Made by a program: the position numbers and the translations under genes
In this document: piece after piece, positions 44,069 to 53,631 of the stretch
Layout: each line of letters begins with the position of its first letter
Numbering within the stretch: the first letter of the stretch is position 1
Assembly (NCBI GenBank): GCA_036961355.1
Contig: JBALVL010000010.1
Coordinates: 1 to 64,000, forward strand
Reading direction: 5' to 3'
DNA length: 64,000 nt
From: Motiliproteus sp036961355
GTDB taxonomy: Bacteria; Pseudomonadota; Gammaproteobacteria; Pseudomonadales; Balneatricaceae
Notes under the pieces: generated by a model
The model's database searches: none
The model's input: only the letters and a program-made list of their open reading frames with translations
Told to the model about the DNA's origin: nothing

Positions 44069-45106
44069 ATGCAATATCAAAATTTGGGCAGTAGCGATCT
44101 GAAAGTCAGTCGGGTCTGTTTGGGCACCATGACCTGGGGTGGTCAGAACAGCCAAGCGCAGGCGTTTGAGCAGCTTGATCTGGCGTACGACCGTGGCGTT
44201 AATTTTTTTGATACGGCCGAACTCTATCCGTTTCCTGTCACCGCCGATAACCAAGGTGATACCGAACGCATTATCGGGCGTTGGCTCAAAGCGCGGGGCA
44301 ACCGTGATCGTTGTGTCATCGCCTCCAAAGCGGTGGGTCCCGGAGCGTTTGTGTCACACATTCGTTCCGGTCCGCGTCTCAATAAAGACCATATCCGACG
44401 AGCGATCATCGGTTCGTTGGAGCGGCTTGGTACCGACTATCTGGATCTGTACCAGCTACATTGGCCCGAGCGTGCAACCAATTTCTTTAGCCAGCTGAGC
44501 TATTCACACCAGCCGGAAAAAGATGGCGTGCCTCTGATCGAATCTTTGCAGGCGTTGGCTGAATTGGTTGACGAAGGCTTGGTACGGCAGATAGGGGTTT
44601 CTAACGAGTCTGCCTGGGGGGTGATGACATTAAAACAGTTGGCCAAGCAGCATGATTTACCGCTGATCGCGTCGGTGCAAAACCCCTACAGTCTGCTTAA
44701 TCGTAGCGCTGAAGTGGGGTTGTGCGAAGTGCTGCAGCGCGAACAGATCGATCTACTGCCCTATTCACCGTTGGGGTTTGGCGTACTCAGTGGCAAATAT
44801 CTGAACGATGCCCGACCCGAAGGTTCTCGCCTGAAACTGTTCCCCAGCTATGCCCGTTACCTGAATGAGCCCGGGGTAGTGTCGACCGCCGAGTATGTAG
44901 CGTTGGCACGCAGCTATGGTCTGGACCCGAGTCAGATGGCCCTGGCGTTTATCCACAGCCGTCCCTTTGTCGCCAGTACCATTATTGGTGCCACTACGAT
45001 GGAGCAGCTGCGCTGTAATATCGACAGCATCGAGCTGACGCTGAATGACGAGGTGCTGACACAGATCGAAGCCATCCATAGCCGTTATCCGATCCCTTGT
45101 CCGTGA
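44069..45106 (+). CDS. Aldo/keto reductase, Tas-like
   Basis: The 345-residue NADPH-dependent oxidoreductase has an AKR (beta/alpha)8 barrel with LGTMTWGGQNSQAQAFEQLD, the catalytic Asp-Tyr in GVNFFDTAELYPFP, the lysine in IASKAVGPG, and the cofactor-binding end RPFVASTIIGATTMEQL. The long loop after TAELYP matches E. coli Tas, a protein found to suppress tyrosine auxotrophy under starvation; the natural substrate is unknown. AAGGAG precedes the ATG. Confidence 0.9.
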   Translation: MQYQNLGSSDLKVSRVCLGTMTWGGQNSQAQAFEQLDLAYDRGVNFFDTAELYPFPVTADNQGDTERIIGRWLKARGNRDRCVIASKAVGPGAFVSHIRSGPRLNKDHIRRAIIGSLERLGTDYLDLYQLHWPERATNFFSQLSYSHQPEKDGVPLIESLQALAELVDEGLVRQIGVSNESAWGVMTLKQLAKQHDLPLIASVQNPYSLLNRSAEVGLCEVLQREQIDLLPYSPLGFGVLSGKYLNDARPEGSRLKLFPSYARYLNEPGVVSTAEYVALARSYGLDPSQMALAFIHSRPFVASTIIGATTMEQLRCNIDSIELTLNDEVLTQIEAIHSRYPIPCP

Positions 45107-45217
45107 TTCTTTCTGTAGGTGACTGTCGGTAGGTCATTGTCTGCGTGTTGTTGTCTGTAAATAATGCCTGCGGGTAGTTTCATGCTAGTAACTGGCCGTT
45201 TGGTCGCGACCTGGTTT

Positions 45218-45871
45218 TCAACGCAGGCTGATAATCGGCCAGCCGTTGTTCTTGGCGTGCTCGGTCAAGGCTGGATCTGCGTCGACCGCAATCGGATGGT
45301 CAACCCGTTGCAGCAACGGAATGTCGTTGCGTGAATCGCTGTAGAAATAACTGCCCTTCAGATTATGATCGTTGCCCTGTAGCCACTGGTTTAACCGTTC
45401 GACTTTACCCTCCTGATAGCAGGGCGTGCCGACCAACTGACCGGTATAACGACCGTCAACCAGTTCGGCTTCCGTAGCCAGGATATCGTCGACCCCTAGT
45501 AGTTCGGCGATCGGGCCGGTAATGAAGCGGTTGGTTGCGGTGATGATCAGTAAAAAGTCACCGGCGTCACGGTGCTTTTGCAGTAACGCTGCGGCTTTGT
45601 CGAGCATGATTGGCGCAATTTTCTGCTGCATGAACTGCCGCTGCAGTTGTGCCAATTGCTCGGGCTCAAAGCGGGTCAGCGGTTCCAGCGCAAAGGCCTG
45701 GTAGGCGTAGATGTCGAGCTCTCCGCGCAGGTAGTCTTGATAAAAATCCTCGTTGGCCTGGCGGTAGCTTTCAGTATCCACCAGCTGTTGCTCAACCAGA
45801 AACTCGCCCCAGGCGTGATCACTATCGTCGCCAATCAGCGTGTTATCCAGATCGAAAATTGCTAAGGCCAC
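45218..45871 (-). CDS. HAD-IB family phosphatase, SerB-like
   Basis: The 217-residue protein shows all HAD motifs: AIFDLDNTLIGDD (nucleophile Asp), LIITATNRF (motif II Thr), and YFYSDSRNDIPLLQRV (motif IV). Cap and length match the HAD-IB group, TIGR01490-like, which includes serine-phosphate and histidinol-phosphate phosphatases. It starts with GTG behind AAGGAG. In Pseudomonas the same gene sits next to rppH and ptsP. The substrate is not known. Confidence 0.9.
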   Translation of the reverse strand: MALAIFDLDNTLIGDDSDHAWGEFLVEQQLVDTESYRQANEDFYQDYLRGELDIYAYQAFALEPLTRFEPEQLAQLQRQFMQQKIAPIMLDKAAALLQKHRDAGDFLLIITATNRFITGPIAELLGVDDILATEAELVDGRYTGQLVGTPCYQEGKVERLNQWLQGNDHNLKGSYFYSDSRNDIPLLQRVDHPIAVDADPALTEHAKNNGWPIISLR

Positions 45872-46142
45872 AGTGGCTCTCCTTCATCGGCCGACCGGGT
45901 GTCGGCATCGCGTTTAATCGGGGCGCTCAGCATAGTGATTCGACTCGACGGTGACAAATTTTTTGGATGTTGGTTGCCGTTAGTTCATCCCATTATATCG
46001 CCCGTCGGGCGAGGCCCATGCCGGGAGTTATTCTTATTGATTAATAACTTAGTTAGGAATCAATTGACGCCGATTAAATCCGACTTTGGTGATCGGGCAA
46101 ATGTGTGGAACAATGGTGGGATAATGACAACAAGGTAATCGT

Positions 46143-46709
46143 GTGATCGATTCGGATGGATTTCGCCCCAACGTGGGGATTATTCTCGCCAATGACCGGG
46201 GCCAGGTGCTCTGGGCAAAGCGGGTGGGGCAGGACGCCTGGCAATTTCCGCAGGGCGGTGTTGACGCCAACGAATCACCGGAACAAGCGATGTATCGCGA
46301 GCTCAAAGAGGAGATCGGCCTCAATCCTGCCGATGTTGAGGTGGTTGCCTGTACTCGCGGTTGGCTGCGTTATAGGCTACCCAAACGGATGATCCGTCAC
46401 CATTCCAAACCGCTGTGTATCGGCCAGAAGCAAAAGTGGTTTCTGTTACGCATACGCACCGAAGATACTGCTGTCTGCTTTCACCATTCCACCAAACCCG
46501 AGTTCGACAGCTGGCGTTGGGTCAGTTACTGGTACCCCTTGGGCCAGGTGATCTCGTTCAAGCGTGAAGTGTATCGCAGTGCGCTGAAAGAGTTGGTGAC
46601 CCGTCATGCCCGTCTAACCCGGCCACCGGGTGAGCACTCTCACTCCCTCACTCACTCCAGCAACCGCACACCTGCTCAGTCAGGTCATGCGGTTCAAGGC
46701 GCCAGGTAA
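46143..46709 (+). CDS. rppH: RNA pyrophosphohydrolase RppH
   Basis: RppH removes pyrophosphate from the 5' end of mRNA and so opens it to RNase E. The 188-residue protein begins MIDSDGFRPNVGIILAN (GTG start behind AAGG) and has the Nudix box GGVDANESPEQAMYRELKEE followed by EIG. The catalytic core ends near residue 160; the last 25-30 residues, rich in His, Ser and Thr (GEHSHSLTHSSNRTPAQSGH), form a tail of no recognised function. ptsP follows after five bases. Confidence 0.95.
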   Translation: MIDSDGFRPNVGIILANDRGQVLWAKRVGQDAWQFPQGGVDANESPEQAMYRELKEEIGLNPADVEVVACTRGWLRYRLPKRMIRHHSKPLCIGQKQKWFLLRIRTEDTAVCFHHSTKPEFDSWRWVSYWYPLGQVISFKREVYRSALKELVTRHARLTRPPGEHSHSLTHSSNRTPAQSGHAVQGAR

Positions 46710-46714
46710 CGACT

Positions 46715-48991
46715 ATGCTATCGGTACTGCGTCGGATCGTTCAGGAAGTGAATGCTGCCCGGGACCTTGATGCCGCGCTGCAAGTGATCGTTTGCAGGGT
46801 GCAGCAAGCGATGAAGGTGCAGGTTTGCTCGGTTTATCTGCTTGACCCTGAACCCGAAGAATATGTGCTGATGGCGACCGAGGGGTTAAACCCTGAGATC
46901 GTTGGCCAGATCCGACTGTCGCTGGAAGAGGGTTTGGTTGGCAGTGTGGCTGCCCGCGCCGAACCGCTTAATATTGACGATGTCACCCGTCATCCCAAAT
47001 ACCGACCCGTCACTGGTTCCGGTGAAGAGAATTTTCACTCCTTTCTGGGTGCCCCGATTATCCATCAACGTAAAGTGATGGGGGTTTTGGTGGTGCAGCA
47101 ACAGCAATATCGCCGTTTTGACGAGAGCGAAGAGGCTTTCCTGGTCACCATGTCGGCGCAACTCGCCGTGGTTATCGCCCACGCCGAAGTCAGCGGTGAT
47201 TTTAACGTCAATCAAAGTGTCAGCAAAATCCGCCAAGATGCTCGCTTTGATGGCGTCTCCGGGGCTCCCGGTGTTGGCCTGGGCGTGGCTGTAGTGATCG
47301 CTCCCCCCGCTGACCTTGATGGTGTGCCCGATCAATTGGCCGATGATATCGAGAAGGAGCTGGAGCGTTTTCGTATTGCACTGGCTAAGGTTCGCCATGA
47401 CATTAAGGTGGTCGGACGCAGTCTGGCGCTGCGGCTACAGTCGGAAGAGCAGGCACTGTTTGATGTTTATCTGCGGATGCTCGATGACAATGCGCTGGCC
47501 GGTGAGGTCGAGCTGCAGATCCAGCAAGGGCAGTGGGCACCGGGTGCGCTTCGGCAAGTGATTCATAGCCATGTACGACAGTTTGAGCAGATGGATGACC
47601 CCTATCTGCGAGAGCGTGCTACCGATATTAAGGATTTGGGGCGTCGGATCTTGGCGTACTTGCAGGAAAATAGCGCCAGCCGAGCGGTTGAATACCCTGA
47701 TAAGATGGTGCTGGTAGCCGAAGAGGTGACACCGGCGATGTTGGGTGAAGTGCCTGTCGATAAATTGGTTGGGCTGGTGTCGGTGATGGGGTCGGGTAAT
47801 TCTCACGCGGCAATCTTGGCGCGCTCAATGGGTATCCCGACAGTGATGGGTGCGATCGAGTTACCGGCGACCCGAGTGCATAACCGCAGCATGATCATTG
47901 ACGGCTACTCCGGTCGGGTTTTTATTAATCCGTCGAGCAAACTAACCGGCTACTACAGCGATATTTTGCTTGAGGATCAGCGCGTTAATCAAGAGCTGGA
48001 GTACTTGAAGGAGCTGCCCAGTGAAACGCTTGATGGCCATCAGGTGCCGTTATGGGTCAATACCGGGCTGATTGCCGATGTCTCTTTAGCATTAGATCGT
48101 GGGGCTGTCGGAATCGGTCTGTACCGTTCCGAAGTGCCGTTTATGATCAAAGACGTTTTCCCTAGCGAGGCGGAACAGATCGAGAGTTATCGTAGCCAAC
48201 TGGAGCCGTTTGCGCCCTATCCGGTAACGATGCGGACTCTCGATATTGGTGGCGATAAATCGCTGCCCTATTTCCCGATCGAAGAGGACAATCCATCGTT
48301 AGGATGGCGTGGGATCCGCGTCACTCTCGACCATCCCGAAATTTTTCTGGTTCAGGTTCGGGCGATGCTGTTGGCCAGCGAAGGGTTAGATAACCTGCGT
48401 ATTATGCTTCCCATGGTGTCCAATGTTGGCGAGATCGATGAAGCGGTGACGTTGATTAACCGCGCTTTTGAGGAGCTGCTGGAGGATGGTCACGAGCTGA
48501 TTCAACCAGAAATCGGGGTGATGATTGAAGTCCCAGCAGCGGTCTACCAAGTGCGCAGTTTTGCCCGTCGGGTCGACTTTTTATCGGTGGGCAGTAACGA
48601 CCTGACCCAATACTTGTTGGCGGTTGATCGCAATAATCCCCGCGTGGCGGACCTCTATCAGAGTTATCACCCGGCGGTGTTAGCGGCGCTGCAAACGATT
48701 GTCGAAGAGGCACACAAGGAGAACGTGCATGTCAGTATCTGTGGCGAGCTGGCGGGGGAGCCGATGGGTGCGTTGCTGCTACTGGCGATGGGCTACGATA
48801 TGCTGTCAATGAGCTCGACCAGCCTGGCCAAAGCCAAATCAGCGATCCGTGGGGTGACGTTAGAGCAGGCCGCTGAGTTTCTTGATGCGGCGTTGGCACT
48901 CGATGACCCGATATTGGTTCAGCAAGAGTTATCACAACGACTGATCGATCTGGGACTGGGCCACCTAACTCGTCCTCGTGCTTCTATCTGA
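46715..48991 (+). CDS. ptsP: Phosphoenolpyruvate-protein phosphotransferase PtsP (EI-Ntr)
   Basis: PtsP is enzyme I of the nitrogen-related PTS; it takes phosphate from PEP and passes it to NPr (PtsO). The 758-residue protein has an N-terminal GAF domain (about 15-160), an EI N-terminal domain, the swivelling phosphohistidine domain with GSGNSHAAILARSMGIPT (active His364) and a C-terminal PEP-binding barrel with VSICGELAGEPMGALLLLAM. The rppH-ptsP pairing is conserved in E. coli and Pseudomonas. GAF sensing of glutamine/oxoglutarate is known for relatives. Confidence 0.97.
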   Translation: MLSVLRRIVQEVNAARDLDAALQVIVCRVQQAMKVQVCSVYLLDPEPEEYVLMATEGLNPEIVGQIRLSLEEGLVGSVAARAEPLNIDDVTRHPKYRPVTGSGEENFHSFLGAPIIHQRKVMGVLVVQQQQYRRFDESEEAFLVTMSAQLAVVIAHAEVSGDFNVNQSVSKIRQDARFDGVSGAPGVGLGVAVVIAPPADLDGVPDQLADDIEKELERFRIALAKVRHDIKVVGRSLALRLQSEEQALFDVYLRMLDDNALAGEVELQIQQGQWAPGALRQVIHSHVRQFEQMDDPYLRERATDIKDLGRRILAYLQENSASRAVEYPDKMVLVAEEVTPAMLGEVPVDKLVGLVSVMGSGNSHAAILARSMGIPTVMGAIELPATRVHNRSMIIDGYSGRVFINPSSKLTGYYSDILLEDQRVNQELEYLKELPSETLDGHQVPLWVNTGLIADVSLALDRGAVGIGLYRSEVPFMIKDVFPSEAEQIESYRSQLEPFAPYPVTMRTLDIGGDKSLPYFPIEEDNPSLGWRGIRVTLDHPEIFLVQVRAMLLASEGLDNLRIMLPMVSNVGEIDEAVTLINRAFEELLEDGHELIQPEIGVMIEVPAAVYQVRSFARRVDFLSVGSNDLTQYLLAVDRNNPRVADLYQSYHPAVLAALQTIVEEAHKENVHVSICGELAGEPMGALLLLAMGYDMLSMSSTSLAKAKSAIRGVTLEQAAEFLDAALALDDPILVQQELSQRLIDLGLGHLTRPRASI

Positions 48992-49061
48992 TCGGTTCAA
49001 GCAGTTCTCCCTTATTGGGCGGGTTCTGGCCCTATTCAATCTATCGAGTATTTTGTAGAAG

Positions 49062-49853
49062 TTAAACGCCTAACGTTAAGCGGAAGCTTTTTGGTGCCTG
49101 CCATTGCGGCGTGTAGCTCTGTTCACACAACTGGGTGTTGCCGTCGTAGCGACTCATCAGTACCAGCGTTGAGCGGGTGCCGTAGTCGGCGCTGTCGATA
49201 AAGCGGCTGCCCAGCCGCTGTTCCCACTCCATGCCGACACCAGTATCGGGTAGCCGTTGTGGCTCGGGCTGGCTGCGATCCTGCATCAGTTGCAGCAGCT
49301 GTTCGATGGAGCAGTGATCGTGTTCGATCAATCGTTGTAGTGCTGCGGCACTGTCGGCCACTTTGGGCCAGGGGGTGTCGAGCGCAGCGTTGCTAAGAGC
49401 GTAGACGCCGGGTGTTAGCTCGCGCGGTTGCTGTTGGTTGCGGTTGGAGCTGTAGCAAAACCGTTCGCCATCATCGACCAGTAAGTTATAGCCGGCAAAG
49501 AATTGCTGCCGCTGTTGCTCCGCCTGTAGCAATTGTTGCAAGTAACCTAGCGGGGCCTGTTGAGATAGCAAGAAATCCAACGGTAACTGGCCGCGAGACG
49601 TCAGCTCTCGGCCGTGTGGCGGGGTGGTATGAGTGAACCCCTGTCGGACGTTGGTGACAGCGGCGAAGCGGCCGCTACGGGTTAGTCCGAGCCAGGTGCC
49701 GCCCAGTTCCAGGTCTTGTCCGGCCAGTAACGTCGGCGCTTCGGGCCAGTAATCAAGGCGTCGGGTAGGGCGGTGGAAGAACTCATCACGATTGGCTGCC
49801 AGTACCAGTCGGTGATCCGGGACGGTCTTGTAAGCAAATACTATCAGGCACAT
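49062..49853 (-). CDS. NRDE family (TANGO2-like) protein
   Basis: The 263-residue cytoplasmic protein has the family N-terminus MCLIVFAYK and the name-giving NRDE motif in LAANRDEFFHRPTRRLDYW. Human TANGO2 and bacterial relatives have been linked to haem handling, but the bacterial role is not settled. An N-terminal Cys at position 2 suggests an Ntn-hydrolase fold with an autocatalytically exposed Cys, an inference. The frame extends to 49898, but the ATG at 49853 is the family start. Confidence 0.87.
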   Translation of the reverse strand: MCLIVFAYKTVPDHRLVLAANRDEFFHRPTRRLDYWPEAPTLLAGQDLELGGTWLGLTRSGRFAAVTNVRQGFTHTTPPHGRELTSRGQLPLDFLLSQQAPLGYLQQLLQAEQQRQQFFAGYNLLVDDGERFCYSSNRNQQQPRELTPGVYALSNAALDTPWPKVADSAAALQRLIEHDHCSIEQLLQLMQDRSQPEPQRLPDTGVGMEWEQRLGSRFIDSADYGTRSTLVLMSRYDGNTQLCEQSYTPQWQAPKSFRLTLGV

Positions 49854-49965
49854 AGGTTTTTCCGGTTGTGAAGAAGAGCGATGACGACGGTTGAACAAGT
49901 GCCTTTAATCGCCGTTTGGGCGATAATAGCCGCCTTCTTAAATCAGCTCAATTTAGGCGATCCTT

Positions 49966-50766
49966 TTGCTACTCCTTAGTTACCTCATTCTTGGCGCTTG
50001 CGCCGGTACTATCGCGGGTCTGTTCGGTATCGGTGGCGGTCTGATCATTGTGCCCGTGCTGGTGTTTAGTTTTGAACTGCAGGGGATGTCACCCGAGGTG
50101 TTGACCCATGTTGCGGTCGGCACATCGCTGGCCACGATCGTGGTGACGTCGATCAGCTCGATCCGCAGCCACCATCACAAGCAGGGAGTGCGTTGGGATC
50201 TGTTCAAACCGATGGCTGTTGGCATTGTGATCGGCGCGGTGGTGGGCGTGAAGCTGGCGGGCCAGCTAAGTGGTCCTGCTCTGCAATTGTTAATTGGCTG
50301 CTTCGCGATCCTGATTGCAATTCAGATGGGTTTTGGACTTAAACCCAAACCACACCGGCAGGTGCCTGGAAAGGCAGGCTTGGGTGTGGTCGGTGGAGTC
50401 GTCGGTTGCGGTTCGGCGATCTTTGGTATCGGTGGTGGCTCTATGACCACACCCTACCTGAGCTGGTGTAATGTTCGTATCCAGCATGCCATCGGTACCT
50501 CGGCGGCTTGCGGCTTGCCGATCTCGCTGGCTGGAGCACTGATGAATATCGAACAGGGCTGGCAGCATCCTGGGTTGATGGAGTGGAGTTTGGGGTATAT
50601 TTATCTGCCAGCCTTTCTCGGTATCGTCATCACTAGTGCTGTCTTTGCAGGCTTTGGCGCCAAGTTGGCGCACAGGCTTCCCGAGCGAACGCTAAAGCGC
50701 GCTTTTGCGGTGTTGTTGCTGGTGGTGGGTAGTCGTTTCATTGCCACCGCCGTGACGGGCAGTTGA
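49966..50766 (+). CDS. TauE/SafE family sulfite/anion exporter
   Basis: The 266-residue integral membrane protein has the two internal repeats of the TauE/SafE family, GLFGIGGGLIIVPVL near the N-terminus and AIFGIGGGSMTTPYLSW in the middle, in a bundle of about eight helices. Members move sulfite, sulfoacetate or other organosulfur anions. Translation begins at TTG, with AGG eight bases upstream; the next ATG would remove the first motif. The gene sits between the NRDE gene and lgt as in Pseudomonas, suggesting a general rather than a specialised role. Confidence 0.9.
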   Translation: MLLLSYLILGACAGTIAGLFGIGGGLIIVPVLVFSFELQGMSPEVLTHVAVGTSLATIVVTSISSIRSHHHKQGVRWDLFKPMAVGIVIGAVVGVKLAGQLSGPALQLLIGCFAILIAIQMGFGLKPKPHRQVPGKAGLGVVGGVVGCGSAIFGIGGGSMTTPYLSWCNVRIQHAIGTSAACGLPISLAGALMNIEQGWQHPGLMEWSLGYIYLPAFLGIVITSAVFAGFGAKLAHRLPERTLKRAFAVLLLVVGSRFIATAVTGS

Positions 50767-50848
50767 ATAGCGGGCGCGATATCGCATTGAACTCGGTTCG
50801 GCTTTTGCGATCAGAGCTTTACCGACAAATGGAAGGAGTTTTAAACAC

Positions 50849-51652
50849 GTGCTGACCTATCCGCAGATAGATCCAGTGGCATTGCAGTTAGGGCCGTTGA
50901 GCATTCACTGGTATGGATTGATGTATCTGGGTGGCTTTGTGGCTGCCTGGTGGCTGGCCAACCGGCGCGCGGCGCAACCCGATTCGGGCTGGAATGCTCA
51001 GATGGTTTCCGATCTGATCTTTTACTGCGCGTTGGGCGTGGTATTGGGCGGACGTTTTGGTTATGTGCTGTTCTACAATTTTGATCGCTTCTTAGACGAC
51101 CCTCTGTGGCTGTTTGCCGTCTGGGAAGGCGGTATGGCGTTCCACGGTGGATTGTTGGGGGTGATCACAGCGATCGCGCTGTTTGGGCGCAAGTACCACA
51201 AAAGTTTCTTTGGGGTGGCTGATTTCGTCGCGCCGTTGGTGCCGATTGGACTTGGGCTGGGGCGTTTGGGTAACTTCATTGGCGGCGAGCTATGGGGTCG
51301 GGCTACCGACCTGCCATGGGCGATGGTTTTCCCCCGCGCCGATGATCTGGCACGACACCCGTCGCAGCTGTATCAGTTTGCCCTGGAAGGGGTGGCACTG
51401 TTCGCTTTGCTTTGGTGGTTTTCGGCCAAGCCCCGACCTGCGATGGCGGTCTCAGGGGTATTTATGTGCGGCTACGGCAGCTTCCGCTTTATCGTCGAAT
51501 TCGCCCGCCAGCCCGACGGTCACCTAGGGTTTATCGCGATGGATTGGCTGACGATGGGACAGTTATTGTCGCTGCCTATGGTGGTGGCCGGTGCATTGAT
51601 ATTGGCGCTGGCTTATCGGTCGAAGGGCAATGCCGTTACCAAGCGGCAGTAG
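50849..51652 (+). CDS. lgt: Prolipoprotein diacylglyceryl transferase
   Basis: Lgt attaches diacylglycerol to the lipobox cysteine of prelipoproteins in the inner membrane. The 267-residue protein has about seven helices, WYGLMYLGGFVAAWWLANRR, the active-site HGGLLG (in MAFHGGLLGVI) and the signature GLGRLGNFIGGELWGR. It begins with GTG behind a strong GGAAGGAG. lgt-thyA is a conserved pair, the thyA start lying 70 bases after the lgt stop. Confidence 0.97.
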   Translation: MLTYPQIDPVALQLGPLSIHWYGLMYLGGFVAAWWLANRRAAQPDSGWNAQMVSDLIFYCALGVVLGGRFGYVLFYNFDRFLDDPLWLFAVWEGGMAFHGGLLGVITAIALFGRKYHKSFFGVADFVAPLVPIGLGLGRLGNFIGGELWGRATDLPWAMVFPRADDLARHPSQLYQFALEGVALFALLWWFSAKPRPAMAVSGVFMCGYGSFRFIVEFARQPDGHLGFIAMDWLTMGQLLSLPMVVAGALILALAYRSKGNAVTKRQ

Positions 51653-51722
51653 CGGTATTCGTTTCGTAATAAGCGGCAAAGCAGGTTTTGGATTTAACAG
51701 TAGGGCGGGAGTCAGTAGCTAG

Positions 51723-52574
51723 ATGAAACAGTATTTGGATTTATGCCAGCGCATTGTCGAGCAAGGTCACTGGATCGAGAATGAACGCACCGGCAAGCGC
51801 TGCCTGACGGTCGTTAATGCGGACTTGGAATACGATGTGGCTGCCAACCAGTTCCCGCTGGTTACCACCCGTAAGAGCTACTGGAAAGCCGCCATCGCCG
51901 AGTTACTGGGCTATATTCGTGGACTCAACGATGCCGCTGAGTTTAAGGCGCTGGGTACCCCGACTTGGATGGCCAACGCTAACGATAACCAAGCCTGGCT
52001 CGATAATCCTGCCCGTCAGGGTGACAACGATATGGGACGGGTTTACGGAGTACAGGGGCGAGGCTGGCAGAAACCGGATGGCGGCACTGTAGACCAGCTG
52101 AAGAAGATTGTCGATGATCTGAGCAAAGGTATCGATGACCGTGGCGAAATTCTTTCGTTTTATAACCCCGGCGAGTTCCACCTTGGCTGTTTACGGCCGT
52201 GTATGCACACCCACACTTTTTCGTTGTTGGGCGACACCCTATTTCTGACCTCTTACCAGCGTTCGTGTGATGTGCCGCTGGGACAGAATTTTAATCAGAT
52301 TCAGGTGTTTACCTTCTTGGCATTGATGGCCCAGATCACCGGCCACAAAGCCGGTAAGGCGTACCATAAGATTGTTAACGCACATATTTACGAGGATCAA
52401 CTGGAGCTGATGCGTGATGTCCAGCTCAAACGGCAGCCCTTCGCCGCACCCAAACTGCGTATCAATCCGAATATCAAAAGCCTTGATGATTTGGAAACCT
52501 GGGTCACACTGGATGATTTTGAAGTCAGTGACTACCAGTATCACGACCCGATCGCCTACCCGTTCTCGGTCTGA
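51723..52574 (+). CDS. thyA: Thymidylate synthase
   Basis: ThyA methylates dUMP to dTMP with methylene-THF. The 283-residue protein has the nucleophile Cys160 in LRPCMHTH, the RSCDVPLGQNFNQIQ phosphate/substrate motif and the C-terminal end YQYHDPIAYPFSV. The PCMHTH environment and an extra segment around QGRGWQKPDGGTV differ from E. coli ThyA and match the longer subgroup found in some marine gammaproteobacteria. folA is not adjacent. Confidence 0.97.
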   Translation: MKQYLDLCQRIVEQGHWIENERTGKRCLTVVNADLEYDVAANQFPLVTTRKSYWKAAIAELLGYIRGLNDAAEFKALGTPTWMANANDNQAWLDNPARQGDNDMGRVYGVQGRGWQKPDGGTVDQLKKIVDDLSKGIDDRGEILSFYNPGEFHLGCLRPCMHTHTFSLLGDTLFLTSYQRSCDVPLGQNFNQIQVFTFLALMAQITGHKAGKAYHKIVNAHIYEDQLELMRDVQLKRQPFAAPKLRINPNIKSLDDLETWVTLDDFEVSDYQYHDPIAYPFSV

Positions 52575-52584
52575 ACTGTGCGAT

Positions 52585-52614
52585 GAATTCGGGCCATGCA
52601 GTTGGCCCGAATTC
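52585..52614 (+). terminator. Hairpin after thyA
   Basis: A perfect 12-bp inverted repeat GAATTCGGGCCA/TGGCCCGAATTC with a six-base loop lies ten bases after the thyA stop codon. Only TGTCTC follows, so termination would be weak unless helped by Rho; stabilisation of the mRNA end is another option. Confidence 0.7.
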
Positions 52615-52728
52615 TGTCTCTGGCCGCGCTCGAAATACGGCTCCCTTCCTCTTTTTTGGTTCTCGGGCTTTACCGCTGCCTGTTGATTTCAGACCCTCAG
52701 AGCCAGTGCAGGCAATCGGTGTTAGCTG

Positions 52729-53631
52729 TTATACCGTCAAATGCTGTTTGAAAAAATCGATCGTTCGGCCCCATGCCTGCTCGGCAGCGGCCTCGTTGTA
52801 ACGGCCGGTCGAGTCGTTATGAAAGCCATGGTTGACCCCCGGATACATGTGCATCTGGTAATCTTTCTGCCCAGCTTTAAGGTCCATCTCGTATTCGGGC
52901 CAAGTTGCGTTGACTCGCTTGTCTAACTCGGCCAGATGGATAAGTAGCGGCGCTTCGATGTTCTGCCGTAGTTCCTTGGCGGCAGGGGTGCCGTAGAAAG
53001 GAGCGCCGGCGTCAACCAGGTCCGGTACTCGGGCTGCTAACATATTGGTGATATAACCGCCGAAACAAAACCCCACCACGCCTAAGCGACCGTTGCTCAT
53101 GGGGTGCTTCTTCAAATACTGAGCGGCTGCGATAAAGTCCTGTTCGATTTTGGCCTTGTCCATCGAGCGTTGTTGCGACCGGCCAAGATCATCATTACCG
53201 GGGTAACCACCGAGCGTGTGCAGCACATCAGGGGCGAAGGCGATAAATCCGGCTTTGGCGACCCGCCGCGCGACATCCTCGATATAGGGATTCAAGCCAC
53301 GATTCTCATGCACCACCAACACCATGCCGGTGGTAGTCACCGCTGTGGGTACCACCAGATAACCGCGTCCCTCGCCGTGGCCTTCGGGCGAAGCAAAGGT
53401 CATATATTCGGCTTTGATGTCGTCGTCGTTGAACGAGACCTGCTCGGCAAGTGCATAGTTGGGCAATAGCGCTGCTGACAGCACGCTTAGACTCAGGCCT
53501 ACCGCGGTCAGAGTGGTGAGCCGGTCTAAAAACTCCCGGCGGCTGATAACGCCATGGGCGTATTCGTCGTACCAGTCAAACGCTTCCTGCGGAATAGCTT
53601 GGGTACTCACGCTATTTTTTTGATTGTGCAT
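52729..53631 (-). CDS. Dienelactone hydrolase family protein with Tat-type leader
   Basis: The 300-residue protein has a twin-arginine motif (SRREFLDRLT, residues 30-39) followed by a hydrophobic stretch (VGLSLSVLSAALL) and a likely cleavage site at NYALA, so export of the folded enzyme by Tat is expected. The mature part is a dienelactone-hydrolase alpha/beta fold with the nucleophile Cys189 in VGFCFGGY and the late histidine in YPGVNHGF. The N-terminal 27 residues before the Tat motif are longer than usual. The substrate is unknown. Confidence 0.88.
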   Translation of the reverse strand: MHNQKNSVSTQAIPQEAFDWYDEYAHGVISRREFLDRLTTLTAVGLSLSVLSAALLPNYALAEQVSFNDDDIKAEYMTFASPEGHGEGRGYLVVPTAVTTTGMVLVVHENRGLNPYIEDVARRVAKAGFIAFAPDVLHTLGGYPGNDDLGRSQQRSMDKAKIEQDFIAAAQYLKKHPMSNGRLGVVGFCFGGYITNMLAARVPDLVDAGAPFYGTPAAKELRQNIEAPLLIHLAELDKRVNATWPEYEMDLKAGQKDYQMHMYPGVNHGFHNDSTGRYNEAAAEQAWGRTIDFFKQHLTV

